A DNA stretch of 64,000 nucleotides from Mycteria americana (GCF_035582795.1 NC_134365.1:77977635-78041634), one strand, 5' to 3'; shown: positions 23,801 through 36,742, counted from the first letter of the stretch. Numbers and translations are program-made. The notes: generated by a model from the letters alone, not told the origin.

Positions 23801-26800
23801 TTTTCTATGAAGAGAATAGATTGCTTGCACCTGACAACAGGAGGAATTCCGATGTTTATCAGTGTTTCACTTTGAAAAGCCTTTTGGCCAGATTAATGGG
23901 GACAGAGCTGCAGCACCTGCTAGAGGAAGGCTGGAGTGCTGCCTGGTGTTACGGCAACAGAGCGAGGAGTCTGCTGCCAGCAAAGGAAAAGGGCAAGGAA
24001 GAGGGGCATTCAAGGCCAGGCAGAAGCACAAGTGGGTAGCAGTCCTAATTCCAGGAAGATGGTAGTCCTGGTAATGTAAACCCAGCTGGCATCACCTTCT
24101 CTTCTAGCAGTTATTGTAATGAGTCACCGAAAAGAGCAGCTGATGACTCCTGAGCAGGTGCTAAAGCTTGTACAGCTACCTGGCCTCACCCTGCTTTGTT
24201 GCAACAGGCTTCCTAAGCCTAGAGGGCAGAGCCAAGTGTCTACAAAACAGTGCTCCCAAGACTGGTGTTTTTGTCTTTCTCTCTGACCTTTCCCCTGTCC
24301 CTTGTCTAGCTTTGTCTAGCTAGACATGCCCCTAGGCCAGCTTCCTTGCTCCCTACACGCACCAGTATGTCTTAACTCTCTGACTTCAGAGCACGCAGCT
24401 GTCAAGTACCTCTTTAAGAAACAACCTCTCATCATGTCTGGATAGCAAATAGAAAGGGGAACCTTTACGTCAGTTGTTCCCTATTATAATCTTAATTATG
24501 TTACTAAACATACCTCAACCTCAGTAACTATTAGTTGTGAAATGCAGCCATTACATGGATGCCTATAGAGCTTTGGATATGGAAACACTTGCTGTAGGCT
24601 GCAGTGTGGTCTCCTATATGCTTGTCTACAGCAAAAGTTGTGGTCTGAGATTTGCCAAAATTGAATGAACAGCCCAGTAACAGCCAATGGGCATGGACTG
24701 AGACAAATTATATTCACCTTTGTGGCAGCTAATCATGACAGGAATCTTGGTATTTCCAGAGACTGCATCCTGCATTTAGGGGCCAGGATTTCCATGGCCC
24801 CACGCAGAACAGCATTCTCTTGGTACTCATAAAAAGGCTGAAAAATGTAAGCCGACACCAAGGTTCGAAAGTGTGTCTATAACCATATATGCATCTATGT
24901 AGTTAAACCATTTATGCTAATAGTTTATCACAGAGTAACACCTCAGTTTATAAACCTATGATGCAGAGAAAGACCTAAAATTGTATTTCAGTGCTTATGC
25001 TGTTAGTTGTTCTGTAGATATATATATTGTTTTTCGTGGTACAATGGAGGTAGGCAAAGCCACATGGAAGTCTTCTCTGAGTAGAGAGATATCAAAATAT
25101 TATCCCAGAAAAACAGCTTACCCTGATGATACACTGAAAGTTCCTGTGCATAAGGCATAATTATCTAGCTGAACTTTGAAATGCCCCCATGAAATCATGC
25201 TAAGCTTCTAGTTCTGCTTGGCAAGTTTTATGCAAGATAAAGATTAAAGCTACCAAGTGCGTTGTCTTTGTTTTCTGAATATGCAGAACTTGTGCTTATG
25301 TTGATCTTGGCAACAAATGAGATTAAAAGAGGTCATCTAAAGATAAAATTGCTTATCCCAACTACCTGTACTCTTTCTTCCTCCTAGTCTTCCAGTTAAT
25401 CTTCACTTATTATACTACTGCATGCCTGGGATGGGGGAAAAAAAGCAGTGGTGTTTCTTCTGAGCTAGCCTAGAATTATCTCCCCCCCTTCCATGGAGCA
25501 TCCAGAAATGATGGAACACTTTTGCTGTGGTAGGAAAAAAACTGTTGTTGTGTTCAGAGAAGAAATGTAAGAGCTTGCTATAGGAGAGTGAATCCTTTGC
25601 TTGGCACGTGTTGCAGTCCTTAAGTCCTTCCTGTGACCTTGCTGTATTTCCTGAGAATAATCTCATCTCTTGTGCACTAAGATACATATTATCCCCTTTT
25701 AGAGGTGGCAAAGAAGGGGTTGATCGGCTAGCTATCAGGACTGCAATGTCTTACTCCGAACATCATCTTTTGCTGAAATGAGGAGCACAGTTCAGCTAGA
25801 TGTAAGGGGTTTGGGACTGTGCTTTGCCCAGCTGTGTGTGCACACCGAGGAGGGCTGAGTGGGAAATCAGTGGGCAGCAGGCTGGCAGACAGCAACAGCA
25901 TTCCCTGGAAGAGGGGTGGGTAGAAATAGGGAATTTTCTTATTCAGAACTTGACTCTAGTGAGATTAAACTTTATTCTTTGCTTTTGAAATTGACTGAAG
26001 CAAACAAACCTTGTTTCTTGGGTTGACCAAAGTCAATATTTAGTTAGGGAAAGGACAATCATTGTATTTACTCCTGTTTTGGGAGTAATATAATTCATTT
26101 CACGTGACAAGTCAGGGCCAGATGTATCACTGTGGCTAAAGTTGAAGTTAAGAGTTTCTCTGAATGTACCAGCTGGGAATTAATATCAGTCTGGTTGTCT
26201 CATAACATAACTGACATACCACTCCACAGCCAAATTCCCTACAGCAAGCCAACACTGGGCAGCTGGGAAAGAAGGGGAGGAGTGGTGAGTATGGGGTGGT
26301 GGTGTGACACAGTGGCCTAGATTAGTAAATGAGAATGGATTAGGGGAGGGAGGGGGAGGAAGGGATTTCGTGCTTTCCCAGTACATGGACAAGAACTTAA
26401 GGCATGAGAAGGTGACAATTACTGTTTTGTACACAACTTAAGATGGTTTAAAATGTAAACAGTGTGGTCTCAGAAGGCATGCATACAGATGTTGGAAGTA
26501 CATCAGGGGGCATCTATATGTGCGTGGGGTATACAGAGAGCAGATTTGGGGGCGGAGGGGGGAGAGGATGGGATGGAGCAAAAAAAACCCCACCCTGTCG
26601 TCATTCTTTTGTCACAGCAGAGACAGAAACTGCAAAAGACTGGACTTCTGAAAGAAATGAAGGCAGATACAGCAGCAGTCTGGTTTCCATGGCATGTTTT
26701 TTTGGGGAATGGCAGAGGGCAGAAGAGGTGAAGGTCAGTCTCGTCCCATGCCAGAGGCAGCTGACTGACCCACTAACCAGCTTTGGCTGGCACTGTGCTG

Positions 26801-29800
26801 TGCCCTCTCCCTCGCACGCCCAAGGGAGGGAAGCAGGGGCTGCCCAAAGTCACAAGATGAGATGATTACAAATGTGCCTCAGCACCCACAGCCTCGCCCC
26901 ATCTTACGGTGAAGTTATGCTACAGACAGAGCCAATCCACCAGCTGGCTCCTGCCAAGAAGGGGAAGACTGCCTCTGGTACTTGCTTAGCTGCTCCTTGC
27001 TAAGCCCATTCAGCTTTCTAACCCAGCACGCTATTCACTTTTGTCTTTCTGAATTTAGCTAATTGAATTGGCTAAGCCTAGGATCAGAGAAGTGGCAGGA
27101 GAAGGAAAGGGAAGCAGAAGAGGAAGGAACAGAGAAATCAGAAGCAGGACAAGGGGAAAAGGGAAGAAATATGGAAGTATCAGGAAGTGAAGAGTCCTTG
27201 GTCTTGCAGTAGAGCAGAGCTGGGAAAGATGTCAGTACTCCTGGTCCAAAGAAACACCTACCATAAAATGCATAATTACTTTCAGAATAAGAAATCTTAC
27301 AAATAAGGATGAAATAGTGAGGGAGGTCCCAGAGCACAGGGTGTCCCTCTACATGAGGGGTTTGAGCAAATCTGACTGAGAAAATGGACAAAGTAACTAT
27401 TACAAAAAAGGGACCAAGAAGTGATAAGCAACCCACCCATATATCCTAGGAATACATTCACATATTTCTATTGTGAAAACAACAGGCGTCTGTAGATGCC
27501 AATGGCTGTTATTAGAGTGAGGAAAGGACAGTTGGTTTAAGGTGAATAAAGGCTGTGAAGTCCTATATGTGGCGCTCAGCTTAATTGTCACTGGCCTTGT
27601 CTATAAGCACAAGTGAAGATCAAAGAGAAGGATTATTCAAACTTCTGTGATTTAAAGTTTGGCCAAAGGACGAATAGATAAAAATAAAGTTTTATATCAG
27701 TTCCAACTAAATGACAGATAAACAACAGAGAACAGTTTCTTCCTTCAGAAAACTCAATCTCATGGAAATAATAAATCGCAGGAATGTGACAGTTTCAGCA
27801 ATTTTCAATGATAAAAGGACAAAAGAATTGCTTCAACTTTTATATATAACTTTAATAACCAATTTACTTCCAGTAAGGTAAAATATTTAAACTCATTTGG
27901 TTTTAGCTCTATATTAATATTAATTTGGTTCATATATTTTAACGTTACCAAAACCACTTATTCAAAGGAAATATTTGAATTTTCACAGTGAAATACTTCC
28001 AGATAACCATTTATTTTCTTCTTCATAGCAAAAGAAAAGTAATCTGGGTTTAAAATCTAGATCAGAATGCAATCATAGTTGAAAATATTAGACTTTCTCA
28101 GAGGAAGGAAGCTGTAAATTCATAAAAAATGGAGCACAAAACAGCTACAAGAGGATGTATTGATTCTGTTCTCATTTTTCACCTTCTCTTTTGCTGATAC
28201 AAGAGTAGGATTTATCAGATATGAATACCCAGGTCAAGAGGAAAAATATGCTAGGGAAAGGTTCATATCAAACTGTAGCAAGTATTTAAATGAAGATCAG
28301 ATGCTGCAGTGAAACAAAAATTTAGCAGAGCATCAGCACAGTGTATGAACAGTATGACAGTGCTTGTTTGGGAAATCCGCTTCAGACTTCAAGAATTTAG
28401 TCAAAACTCTTTGAATTTATTTCTCTAATGACAAATTCTGAACATATATGCTTATCAAAGTAAAATCTGTATTATAAAATATGTATTGCTATGGGCTATT
28501 CATTTAATACTAGACAATGAGCCCTGTAGTATGAATTTGACTGAACTGATTGACTCAGAAGTAGAAAAACAGCACATGTACAATGAGAATGTGCATGCAA
28601 TTTTTTTCTTGAGAAACAACAACAACAAATTCTGTAGCAGTCAGCACTGACCTATAAAAATAACTCTAAAATGAACTCACTCTACATACAACGTCAAATT
28701 CCTGGATGAGCTACACGAGTTAGTTTCAGAATGGTTCAGTTATAACAGGGAAATGAGATGTTTGCATTTTAGCAGACGAATCTTGGGATGGGCTGCAATT
28801 TAGACAACGTTGGTCACCACAGCGTTTTAAGTGAGGCCTTAAGTCTCTTTCTGTGGAGGCCAACAGAAGTTTCTTGAATGATGCAGACCATGATGCTAAC
28901 GTTGCTTATGCAAATTGTCTCTAGCTGAAGAAGTAACCCTAGTTACATTTTAATTATAAACATTAATGGCTGGAGGGAGGGGGAATCTATCTTTCAATTG
29001 TCATCTTATGTGCTCTCAAATCCCTCATCAATTTGTTCTGCTGAGTCGCTCATAAGATTGTTGCACAATAGTGAGAGAAGTGGTAAGTCCTGACAAATGC
29101 TTACTTTGTAGAGAGATGGTTGTTTAACCATTCCTTCACTGTCACATCCTACACTGTTGTTGTGTGAAACCCAGGCCTTAATTCTCCGAAGACTTATGCC
29201 CATGCTTAAAGGATGTACTCCAGGATCTCTAGTCGAAGGAAAGACTTTCACTGACCTCACTTACACTGTAAGATTGGAGTGTGAGTTTGAGTGTACTATG
29301 AGAAATTCCTTTGCATACAACTGTTTCAAAACTGATAAGGAGTTGCATTGGTCTGAGCATACTAATCATTGACTGGGGACACTGGGCAACTTCTCAGCAT
29401 TGTACATGTAGAAGACAACTAATGTGACTACATAGATGTGCTTAATTTCTGCTCTCACTGTCTGCCCCTACCTTTATTCCTCCTCTTTGCTGTTTTCTCC
29501 AAAGATGGAGCTAGAGCCCCCTTCTCTGGACATGTTTTAGCGGGAGAAGAGAATGACAGCAGTCCCCGTCCTGTCATTCACCACCCAGGGTACCATGTCT
29601 GCTCAGGATCACAGCTCCCTCCTCACCTCAAACCATACCACAACTACATGCAGCCTCTCTTCTAGTTATCCCTGCTCCTCAACTGAAATTCAGGTAGCCA
29701 TACCACATAGGTGGCATGTCTCCTTTCAGTTAATCACTGCTGTCCTATTTTATGGGTATAGAACAACACTTTGTCTTTCTGGTACCAATTTTATACTATT

Positions 29801-32614
29801 TTTCTCACTGAAAAGCATCACTGAAGTAAGGGGGACCACTCAAAGTAAAAGTGTTATTCAAGCAGAGCAGTTTACTGATTTCTAAAACTAAATGCAAATT
29901 CCTCAGCAGATTTGAAATGTGAATACAATGATTTGCAGCAATTGAAGATCTGGACCTGGCATGTATTTTTAAATCCTAATACCAGTGGATAGGGAGTTGT
30001 TGATTTATAATGGCATTTAAACAACTGGTGACACTGGAAGTCTAAGGTAATATTCTTGCTGATTGTGAACTTCTGTAGGATTCCTGGTTAAGTTGGGAGC
30101 TTAACAGGTTCTTGTTTTCTGCTGTATAGATTATTTGCCTACTAAACAATTAGATCGTATCTAGTGCCATCTAGATGAAAATGAAATGGTAATTAGACCA
30201 ACAAAAGGAATTAGGTACTGTTATATTCGCCACTTCAACAGCTCTCTTGAAACACTTGATCCCCTGGGATAAAATTTACAGCCTAGAGTTAAGGCTGTGC
30301 CTAAATTTCCTGTGCAACACTTGGGAAGAATGGTGAATTCTTCAAAATGGGATTCACAACAGCCAGAGCCTTGCACAGTTAGCTGCCTAAAATAACCAAC
30401 AGGAGGATGATGAGGACAGATGTTTACTTTAAGCCAATGGGAGATGCATGGATTAGGTGCCTTCCTCACTGCCCTTAAGTAACATCCTTCCTCTATAAAC
30501 AAAAAGAAAAAGCTCTCTATTCCTATTAAAGCAGAGCTATAGGATGAAGAGCCTTCCCCAAGTCATCCTCCTTGCACTATAATTCAATGATTAAAACAGA
30601 GGTCCAGGCTGAGGAATGTCACTTATGACAACTCCTGTAACACAGCTGGTTGGCCTGTAGATGAAGCTGTAGCCAGCTCTGATGGTTTCAGCCACTCTTC
30701 TCTGGCTGTGTTCTGGAATAGCTGCTCCAAACTTCCAGCTCCACAAACAGGGTCCTCAGAGACCTTTTGGGAAAAGGCAGGCTCCCTAAATTGTCTCTTC
30801 TTTCTTTCCTCTCCATTTTTAGGAAGCCTAGAGGCTACAGAATTAATTTAATGTGACTGGCCACAATGGGCACCGGCTGGTTGTCCAACATCTTCACAAC
30901 ACAGGGATAACTTTAAGTCCCTCAAATCTCCAATATAGCTGATTTGAACAGAAAGGTCCCTAAACACTGTGCAGCATACAGTGTACATCACCCCCATCTA
31001 GGCTGCCTCCCCTCCCACCCCTGGTCTCTCAGCTCCCCTTGCCCTCTGTTACGTGCCAGTGAATGCCTTTCCCCAGGTCACCTGGCTTACATAAGCAGCA
31101 AGGAAGCTTGTCCACGGTGAGGCCGTGGGTGGTTAGCTGTTCTAGCAGCACAATGGTTTAAGTTGAGATAACACCCCAGAGGAAAAAAAAGTTATTTCCT
31201 GGCAGTGTAGTTCCTCCAGCTGGTCCACTGTGCATGGATGCTTGTATAAGCACAGCTAAGGGTGGCAGAGGGCTGGCAGTGACTGCTCAGGATGGTATTG
31301 TTGCCCAAAAGCTCGCCAGAAATTTTTGTTTTGCAAGACGAACTGCGTTAACTCCTTTGGGCAACCTTCTGTGACACTTGTGAATTCCCTGCTCCTTTTG
31401 TGCTTGCATTATGTCGTTCTGTCATCCAGCTTGTGGCTTGGTTTAGCCATTTGCAAGGTGCAACTGTTAGGTATAATTTTCTTCCCTTCTTTAACTGGAA
31501 GGAAAAAATCCAAGAATTTCAAATCCCTGGTATTTAAAGAATCAGGGGAGCCCGGACTACTATAACAAAGGCCTATATTTATGCACAGTGTATATGTTTA
31601 TATCCCACCCACGCACTCTGCTGACAGCATCTTCACCTATGTTCAGCTCCATGATCTCCTCTCTGGAATTTCTTACCACATTTTCAAATGTTAAGAAGGG
31701 GCTAATGTATGCTAAGCAGCTTACTGGTTTCTATTTACACAAGCAATAATTTCCTTTTAGTACAAATGTAACTTGCACGCTCTTCTTGTGAGTTTCCACC
31801 TCTCGGGGGTGCTGAATGAAGGACCAGCTGTTTCTGTGTCCACAGTTTCTCTGCAGAATGGGAACCTCTATAAGTAGGTGAATATAAAATAATCTTCATG
31901 TGTATTTCCTGGCTGATGGATCATCGTGCTGCAAGACAAGATTCAAAATGCATCATAACTCTTGGGAAATATTCTGCCAGAGAAATTGTTCCTTATGTAC
32001 ATATCTATCTCTAGAATAATTCCCTAAATATTATTGGTCTTAGAGTTGGGAAGACAAATATCTAGTCTTCAGAGCAATAACAGGTTTGAAGTCTTTTCTT
32101 GGTCAAGACCAAGGAGGAGGCTTTGCTGAGAATCTCAGTAGCTGTTGTAAGGTGCTAATTATTAGGCTTTTTTAGACAAGATTTGAAAAATCGAACTCCG
32201 ATGGCTATCTGAATTTCCCCCACAGTTTGTTAGCCATACTCTTTTTTTCTTAGTTTTCTGCCTTAAAGAATGACAAATCCTTCAAAAGTAACTAATAAAA
32301 AGCAGCTACGGTTGCAAGTTAGCAATGGGTATGGTCGCTGCTGTATCTCATTTGTAGGATATATAAAGCTGTATGGGATCTTTTGCAATAAAATGTTGCC
32401 ACATAAATATCAGGACACAAAGTTATGAAACAAAAATAATGTGAAAATATATTTAAAAAGTACCATGTTCATGTGAAATAGTATTAGGCTATTTGTTCTA
32501 TGCAATAGTTTTGACATTATGAAGAGTAAAGGCAAGGATTGTCATATCAGACCTGAGAAGCAAACTGTAACTCTCAGGATTTATCTGTTTAACTTTGAAA
32601 ATGAAAAACACAGA
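20899..32614. other. Intergenic, no gene recognised
   Basis: About 11.7 kb between CR1 copy 2 and the ERV. It is AT-rich and non-coding in appearance. One exon-like segment at 22191-22316 has good splice signals and is listed separately. Other open frames show no domains. Confidence 0.55.
22191..22316 (+). other. Exon-like segment, unknown
   Basis: A 126-bp (42-codon) open stretch is preceded by a strong pyrimidine tract ending CTTTTCCCCAACCTCAG and followed by a consensus donor GTAAGT at 22317. The translation starts with a hydrophobic run (QLISCVILTASVAAC) and then a charged part (KIDHDEREDKLQSS). The frame continues past the donor to a stop near 22442. I do not recognise it as any known family. 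Chance agreement with splice consensus is quite possible in a 38-kb intergenic region. Confidence 0.2.
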
Positions 32615-33170
32615 TGTCCTGGTTTTGGCTGGGATAGAGTTAATTTTCTGCCTAGTAGCTGGTATAGTGCTGTGTTTCGGATTTTAGTATGAGAATAATA
32701 TTGATAACACACTGATGTTTTAGCTGTTGCTAAGTAATGTTCACACTAGTCAAGGACTTTTCAGCTTCCCATGTTCTGCCGGGCACACAAGAAGCTGGGA
32801 GGGGGCACAGCCAAGAGAGTTGACCCAAACTGGCCCAAGGGCTATTCCATACCATGTGACGTCATGCTCAGTATATAAACTGGGGGGAGTTGGCTGGGGG
32901 GCAGCAATTGCTGCTTGGGGACTGGCTGGGCATTAGGTGGTAGGTGGTTGCATCACTTGTTTTTTCCTGAGTTTTGTTTCTCTCTTGCTCTTTTGCTTTC
33001 CTTCTCATTACAATATTTTTTTGTTTTATTTCAATTATTAAACTGTTCTTATCTCAACCCACGAGTTTTCTTACTTTTGCTCTTCAGATTCTCTTCCCAT
33101 CCCGCTGCGGGGGGAGAGTGAGCAAGCAGCTGTGTGGTACTTAATTGCCGACTGGGGCTAAACCACAACA
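32615..33170 (+). repeat. 5' LTR of ERV
   Basis: This 556-bp LTR has TG...CA ends. It contains an intact palindromic CRE TGACGTCA at 32867-32874 and a TATA box TATATAA at 32882-32888, followed later by ATTAAA near 33036. It differs from the 3' LTR by about ten substitutions in the first 280 bp by my reading, plus indels, so the insertion is not very recent. Confidence 0.9.
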
Positions 33171-33190
33171 GTCCTTTTTTGTGCCCAACG

Positions 33191-33228
33191 TGTGGCAGCC
33201 CAGAGGCAAGCCCATCTGGGCTGCCACA
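33191..33228 (+). repeat. Perfect 14-bp inverted repeat in ERV leader
   Basis: TGTGGCAGCCCAGA (33191-33204) is exactly complementary to TCTGGGCTGCCACA (33215-33228), separated by 10 nt. It sits directly after the primer-binding-like GTGCCCAACG and at the start of pol-derived sequence, that is, at the internal deletion junction. Confidence 0.9.
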
Positions 33229-34260
33229 TTGTGGCAAGATAGTGCTGCCCAGGTAGAGAACCTGGTTGTAAAAGTACGTCATGCAGATGCTCGTGTACCC
33301 AAGAGCTGGGCCACTGAAGAACATCAAAACAACCAGCAGGTGGATCAGGCTGCCAAGACTGAAATGGCTCAGGTAGCCCTGGACTGGCAACATAAGGGTG
33401 AATTATTTATAGCTCAGTGGGCCCATGACACCTCAGGCCACCAAGGAAGAGATGCAACATATAGATGGGCTCGTGATCGAGGGGTGGACTTGACTATGGG
33501 CACTATTGCATGGGTTATCCATGAATGTGACACATGCGCTGCAATCAAACAAGCCAAGCGGTTAAAGCCTCTGTGGTATGGAGGATGATGGCTGAAATAT
33601 AAATATGGGGAAGCCTGGCAGCTTGATTATATCACACTCACACAAACCCGCCAAAGCAAACGCCATGTGCTTACAATGGTGGAAGCACCCACTGGATGGC
33701 TGGAAACATATCCTGTACACCATGCCACCGCCCAGAACACTATCCTGGGCCTTGAAAAGCAAGTCCTATGGTGACATGGCACCCCAGAAAGAATGGAGTC
33801 AGACAATGGGACTCATTTCCGAAAGAACCTCATAGACACTTGGGCCAAAGAGCATGGCATTGAGTGGGTACATCACAAACCCTATCATGCACCAGCCTCC
33901 GGGAAAATGGAATGATACAATGGGCTGTTAAAGACTACACTGAGAGCAATGGGTGGTGGGACATTCAAACACTGGGACACACATTTAGCAAAGGCCACCT
34001 GGTTAGTCAGCTCTAGGGGATCTGCCAGTCGAGCTGGCCCTGCCCAATCAAAACTTTTACATACTGTAGAAGGGGATAAAGTCCCTGTAGTGCACATAAA
34101 AAAATATGCTGGGGAAGACAGTCTGGGTTACTCCTGCCTTGGGCAAAGCAAAACCCATTTGTGGGATTGCTTTTGCTCAAGGACCCGGGTGCACTTGTTG
34201 GGTAATGCGAAAGGATGGGGAAGTTTGATGCGTACCTCAAGGGGATTTGATTTGGGGTAA
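33208..34260 (+). pseudogene. ERV pol remnant: RNase H end and integrase
   Basis: One reading frame runs through the RNase H C-terminal part (from about 33250), the integrase zinc-binding HHCC motif (His at 33424 and 33439, Cys at 33526 and 33535) and the integrase core. Core acidic positions lie in LDYIT, ESDNG and the Glu of GKME. A C-terminal integrase segment follows, to a stop at 34258. The frame is interrupted by three in-frame TGA codons at 33586, 33772 and 33913 with no frameshift between them. A further pol-like segment after about 34100 appears to be in another frame. The remnant cannot encode a working polyprotein. Confidence 0.85.
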
Positions 34261-34685
34261 AAATAGACAATGAACTGAATGGTATTATGTTAATTGCTAT
34301 ATAATACTGTATGTCATCACTTTTATGGTTGCTACATGCCATATCAACAGTATTACAGTAAGAATCACCCAGATGAATGAAGAATGAACTTTGATGAAAC
34401 CAAGCACAGTGCAGGGGTGATGGAACCAGAACTGGCTCCAGCATGGAACAATCCCACACCACACACCATCTCTCCTGCTCTGAAGGACTGTTATGACAGA
34501 TGGAACCCAAAGTCATGGACTAAATGAACCCAATGGACATTTTAGAGGGATGGCCCATAGACCAAGGGAATGATATCTGTGTGTATATATTAAAAGACAG
34601 GAAAAGTGGTGGTGATTAATTGGAATGTATTAGAAAGGGTAGAACCTGGGCATGACATAGATGGTATAGAATAAGGGGTGGATAC

Positions 34686-35267
34686 TGTCCTGGTTTTGGC
34701 TGGGATAGAGTTAATTTTCTTCCTAGTAGCTGGTATAGTGCTGTGTTTCGGATTTTAGTATGAGAATAACGTTGACAACACACTGATGTTTTAGTTGTTG
34801 CTAAGTAATGTTCACACTAGTCAAGGACTTTTCAGCTTCCCATGCTCTGCCGGGCGCACAAGAAGCTGGGAGGGGGCACAGCCAAGATAGTTGATCCAAA
34901 CTGGCCCAAGGGCTATTCCATACCATGTGACGTCATGCTCAGTATATAAATGGGGGGGAGTTGGCTGGGGGGCAGCAATTGCTGCTCAGGGACTGGCTGG
35001 GCATTGGTCGGCGGGTGGTGAGTTGTTCCATCACGTGTTTTTTCCTGGGTTTTGTTCCCCTCAAGAGAGTGACTCTTGTTGTTTTCCTTCTCATTACAAT
35101 TTATTATTATTGTTGTTGTTGTTGTTCCAATTATTAAACTGTTCTTATCTCAACCCACGAGTTTTCTCACTTTTGCTCTTCAGATTCTCTTTCCCATCCC
35201 GCTGCGGGGGGAGAGTGAGCGAGCGGCTGTGTGGTACTTAATTGCCGACTGGGGCTAAACCACAACA
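34686..35267 (+). repeat. 3' LTR of ERV
   Basis: This 582-bp LTR pairs with the 5' LTR. It has an intact CRE TGACGTCA at 34928-34935 and TATATAAA at 34943-34950. It is longer than the 5' LTR mainly because of a short TTA/TTG microsatellite at 35101-35127 in the pyrimidine-rich 3' part. Confidence 0.9.
35101..35127 (+). repeat. (TTA)n(TTG)n microsatellite in LTR
   Basis: Three TTA-type and five TTG-type units lie inside the 3' LTR. They are absent from the corresponding place in the 5' LTR, so they expanded after insertion. Confidence 0.85.
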
Positions 35268-36714
35268 GATCACACCAAGGAATTCAAGATACGAAAATTC
35301 ATTGCTTCTCCTACCAGAACCAGTAAGACTGGTTTCCAGCCACCTTCCAATATGAAAATATGCTAAGTGCTGAAGGATTTTTCCTGCTTTCAGAAATAAA
35401 TCGACAAAGACAGACTCTGGTCACAGAACTCAGTCACTGTTATCATTCCTTTAGCATGAGGTGGATAGCTCTTGATTATTGGTGAGTGGATTACATGCAC
35501 CGTGGATTAACTAGACCCTTGCTGGCAGCACAGTGATGCAGAGTGCACGCTGCATAGCATGTGCCCCTTGCACCACACTCTTCTCTACCTGCTGTCATTT
35601 AAAATGCATTATGCTCTTGAGAGAGAGCTGTTTACAAACAAGTTGGTCAAAGGCAAATGTGCTCAATATGTTTTGTTAGTTAACACATGTTTTGTATTAT
35701 CTTTTCTAAATTTGGATTGCCGCATTTCTCCCTCCCACATCACTTGGAGTAAGTAAGGGTTGGCAGCAGAATTAGCATTTCAACAGACAGATTTTTTTAG
35801 GACATGGGATGCATCTAGATCTGAGGACCTCCCATATATTTTGAGATTCAGCAATAGTTACAAAATAGTTTACACAATACCGGCCAAAGTAACCAGAGAC
35901 AGTACTTCTGATATAGCTTCCAAAATGAAGTTCCCAGTTTTCCAACAGCATACAGCTTGAAACAGGGCCTGTAAAGAGATTTTTCAAAAGCTGGCCCTAC
36001 TACCCCCATGCTTCAGCCATATTACAGAGAAAATAGGAGTATTCCTCTACAGTATGACTTAGTGTTGGATCCCGGCAAAAGGTATGTGAAATGGATGCTT
36101 GATTTTTTTTTTTCCTTTAAAAAATGATGGCAGAAGCCTACAGAAAACTCCAGAGGTTTCTTTACCTATCCGCTTTTAGATTTTGTATTGCTCCCGTGTG
36201 GGAAAATAATGGAAGATTGGCAAGGAGGACTGTAAACACGCTCAAGTGACTTGCAGCTGGGGTGTCGAAAAACACATGTATCATACTAATTGTTGTTTGG
36301 CCTTGTGTGTTGGACAAGTAGAGCATCTGTGTTTAGATAACATAGGCCTGTGATAAACTTAGAGGCACCCTATCAAACATGCTTGAGATTCCTGCCCTGC
36401 CGTGGGAAAGATCAAAGCACAGTGGTAAACTATGCCTGCGTGAATCCTTGATAAACAGGCAAAACCAGCAGGTTCATTGATCCTCTAGCATGCACCAAGC
36501 TCTGCGGTACCTGCGTTCCCGCTTGTATGCCTCTGCCCGGGTGCTGCTTTGGGGATCCCCCAGTTGGCGAGGTAACAAAAATAAGTTTACTCTTTGCATT
36601 TCATTTGTGGTTTTGTGGTTGTTCCTGCGTTCTGCCTGTGCCGGCTCATACAGATCCTGTCACACATCCTGTCATACAGACAGCTGATTTCCTTTGCCCA
36701 AACCAGAGCCTGTT

Positions 36715-36742
36715 AGTCCAGAGCCAGTCCAGAGCCAGTCCA
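36715..36742 (+). repeat. 11-bp tandem repeat
   Basis: About two and a half copies of the unit AGTCCAGAGCC in direct tandem. The array is minor and local. Confidence 0.85.

Larger units (their letters stand above)
32615..35267 (+). mobile_element. Endogenous retrovirus, two LTRs, deleted
   Basis: Two direct LTRs (32615-33170 and 34686-35267) flank about 1.5 kb of internal sequence. The internal part keeps a primer-binding-like region, the end of RNase H and the integrase, followed by a purine-rich stretch (AAGGGGTGG) before the 3' LTR. Gag, protease and most of reverse transcriptase are missing, and no envelope is visible. The LTRs start TGTCCTGG and end CCACAACA. Related solo copies in this window show roughly 5-bp target duplications, which fits an ERVL-like element; the class is inferred. 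This copy is defective. Confidence 0.9.

Noticed and set aside
27059..27436. 125-codon minus-strand open frame rich in Ser, Phe and Pro
   Set aside because: Derived from a purine-rich tract on the plus strand; no domain.
30290..30490. Stretch with AAGCCAATGGGAGATGCATG and GATTAGGTGCC, recalling a widespread sauropsid repeat
   Set aside because: I cannot name the family or fix its edges, and the similarity is short.
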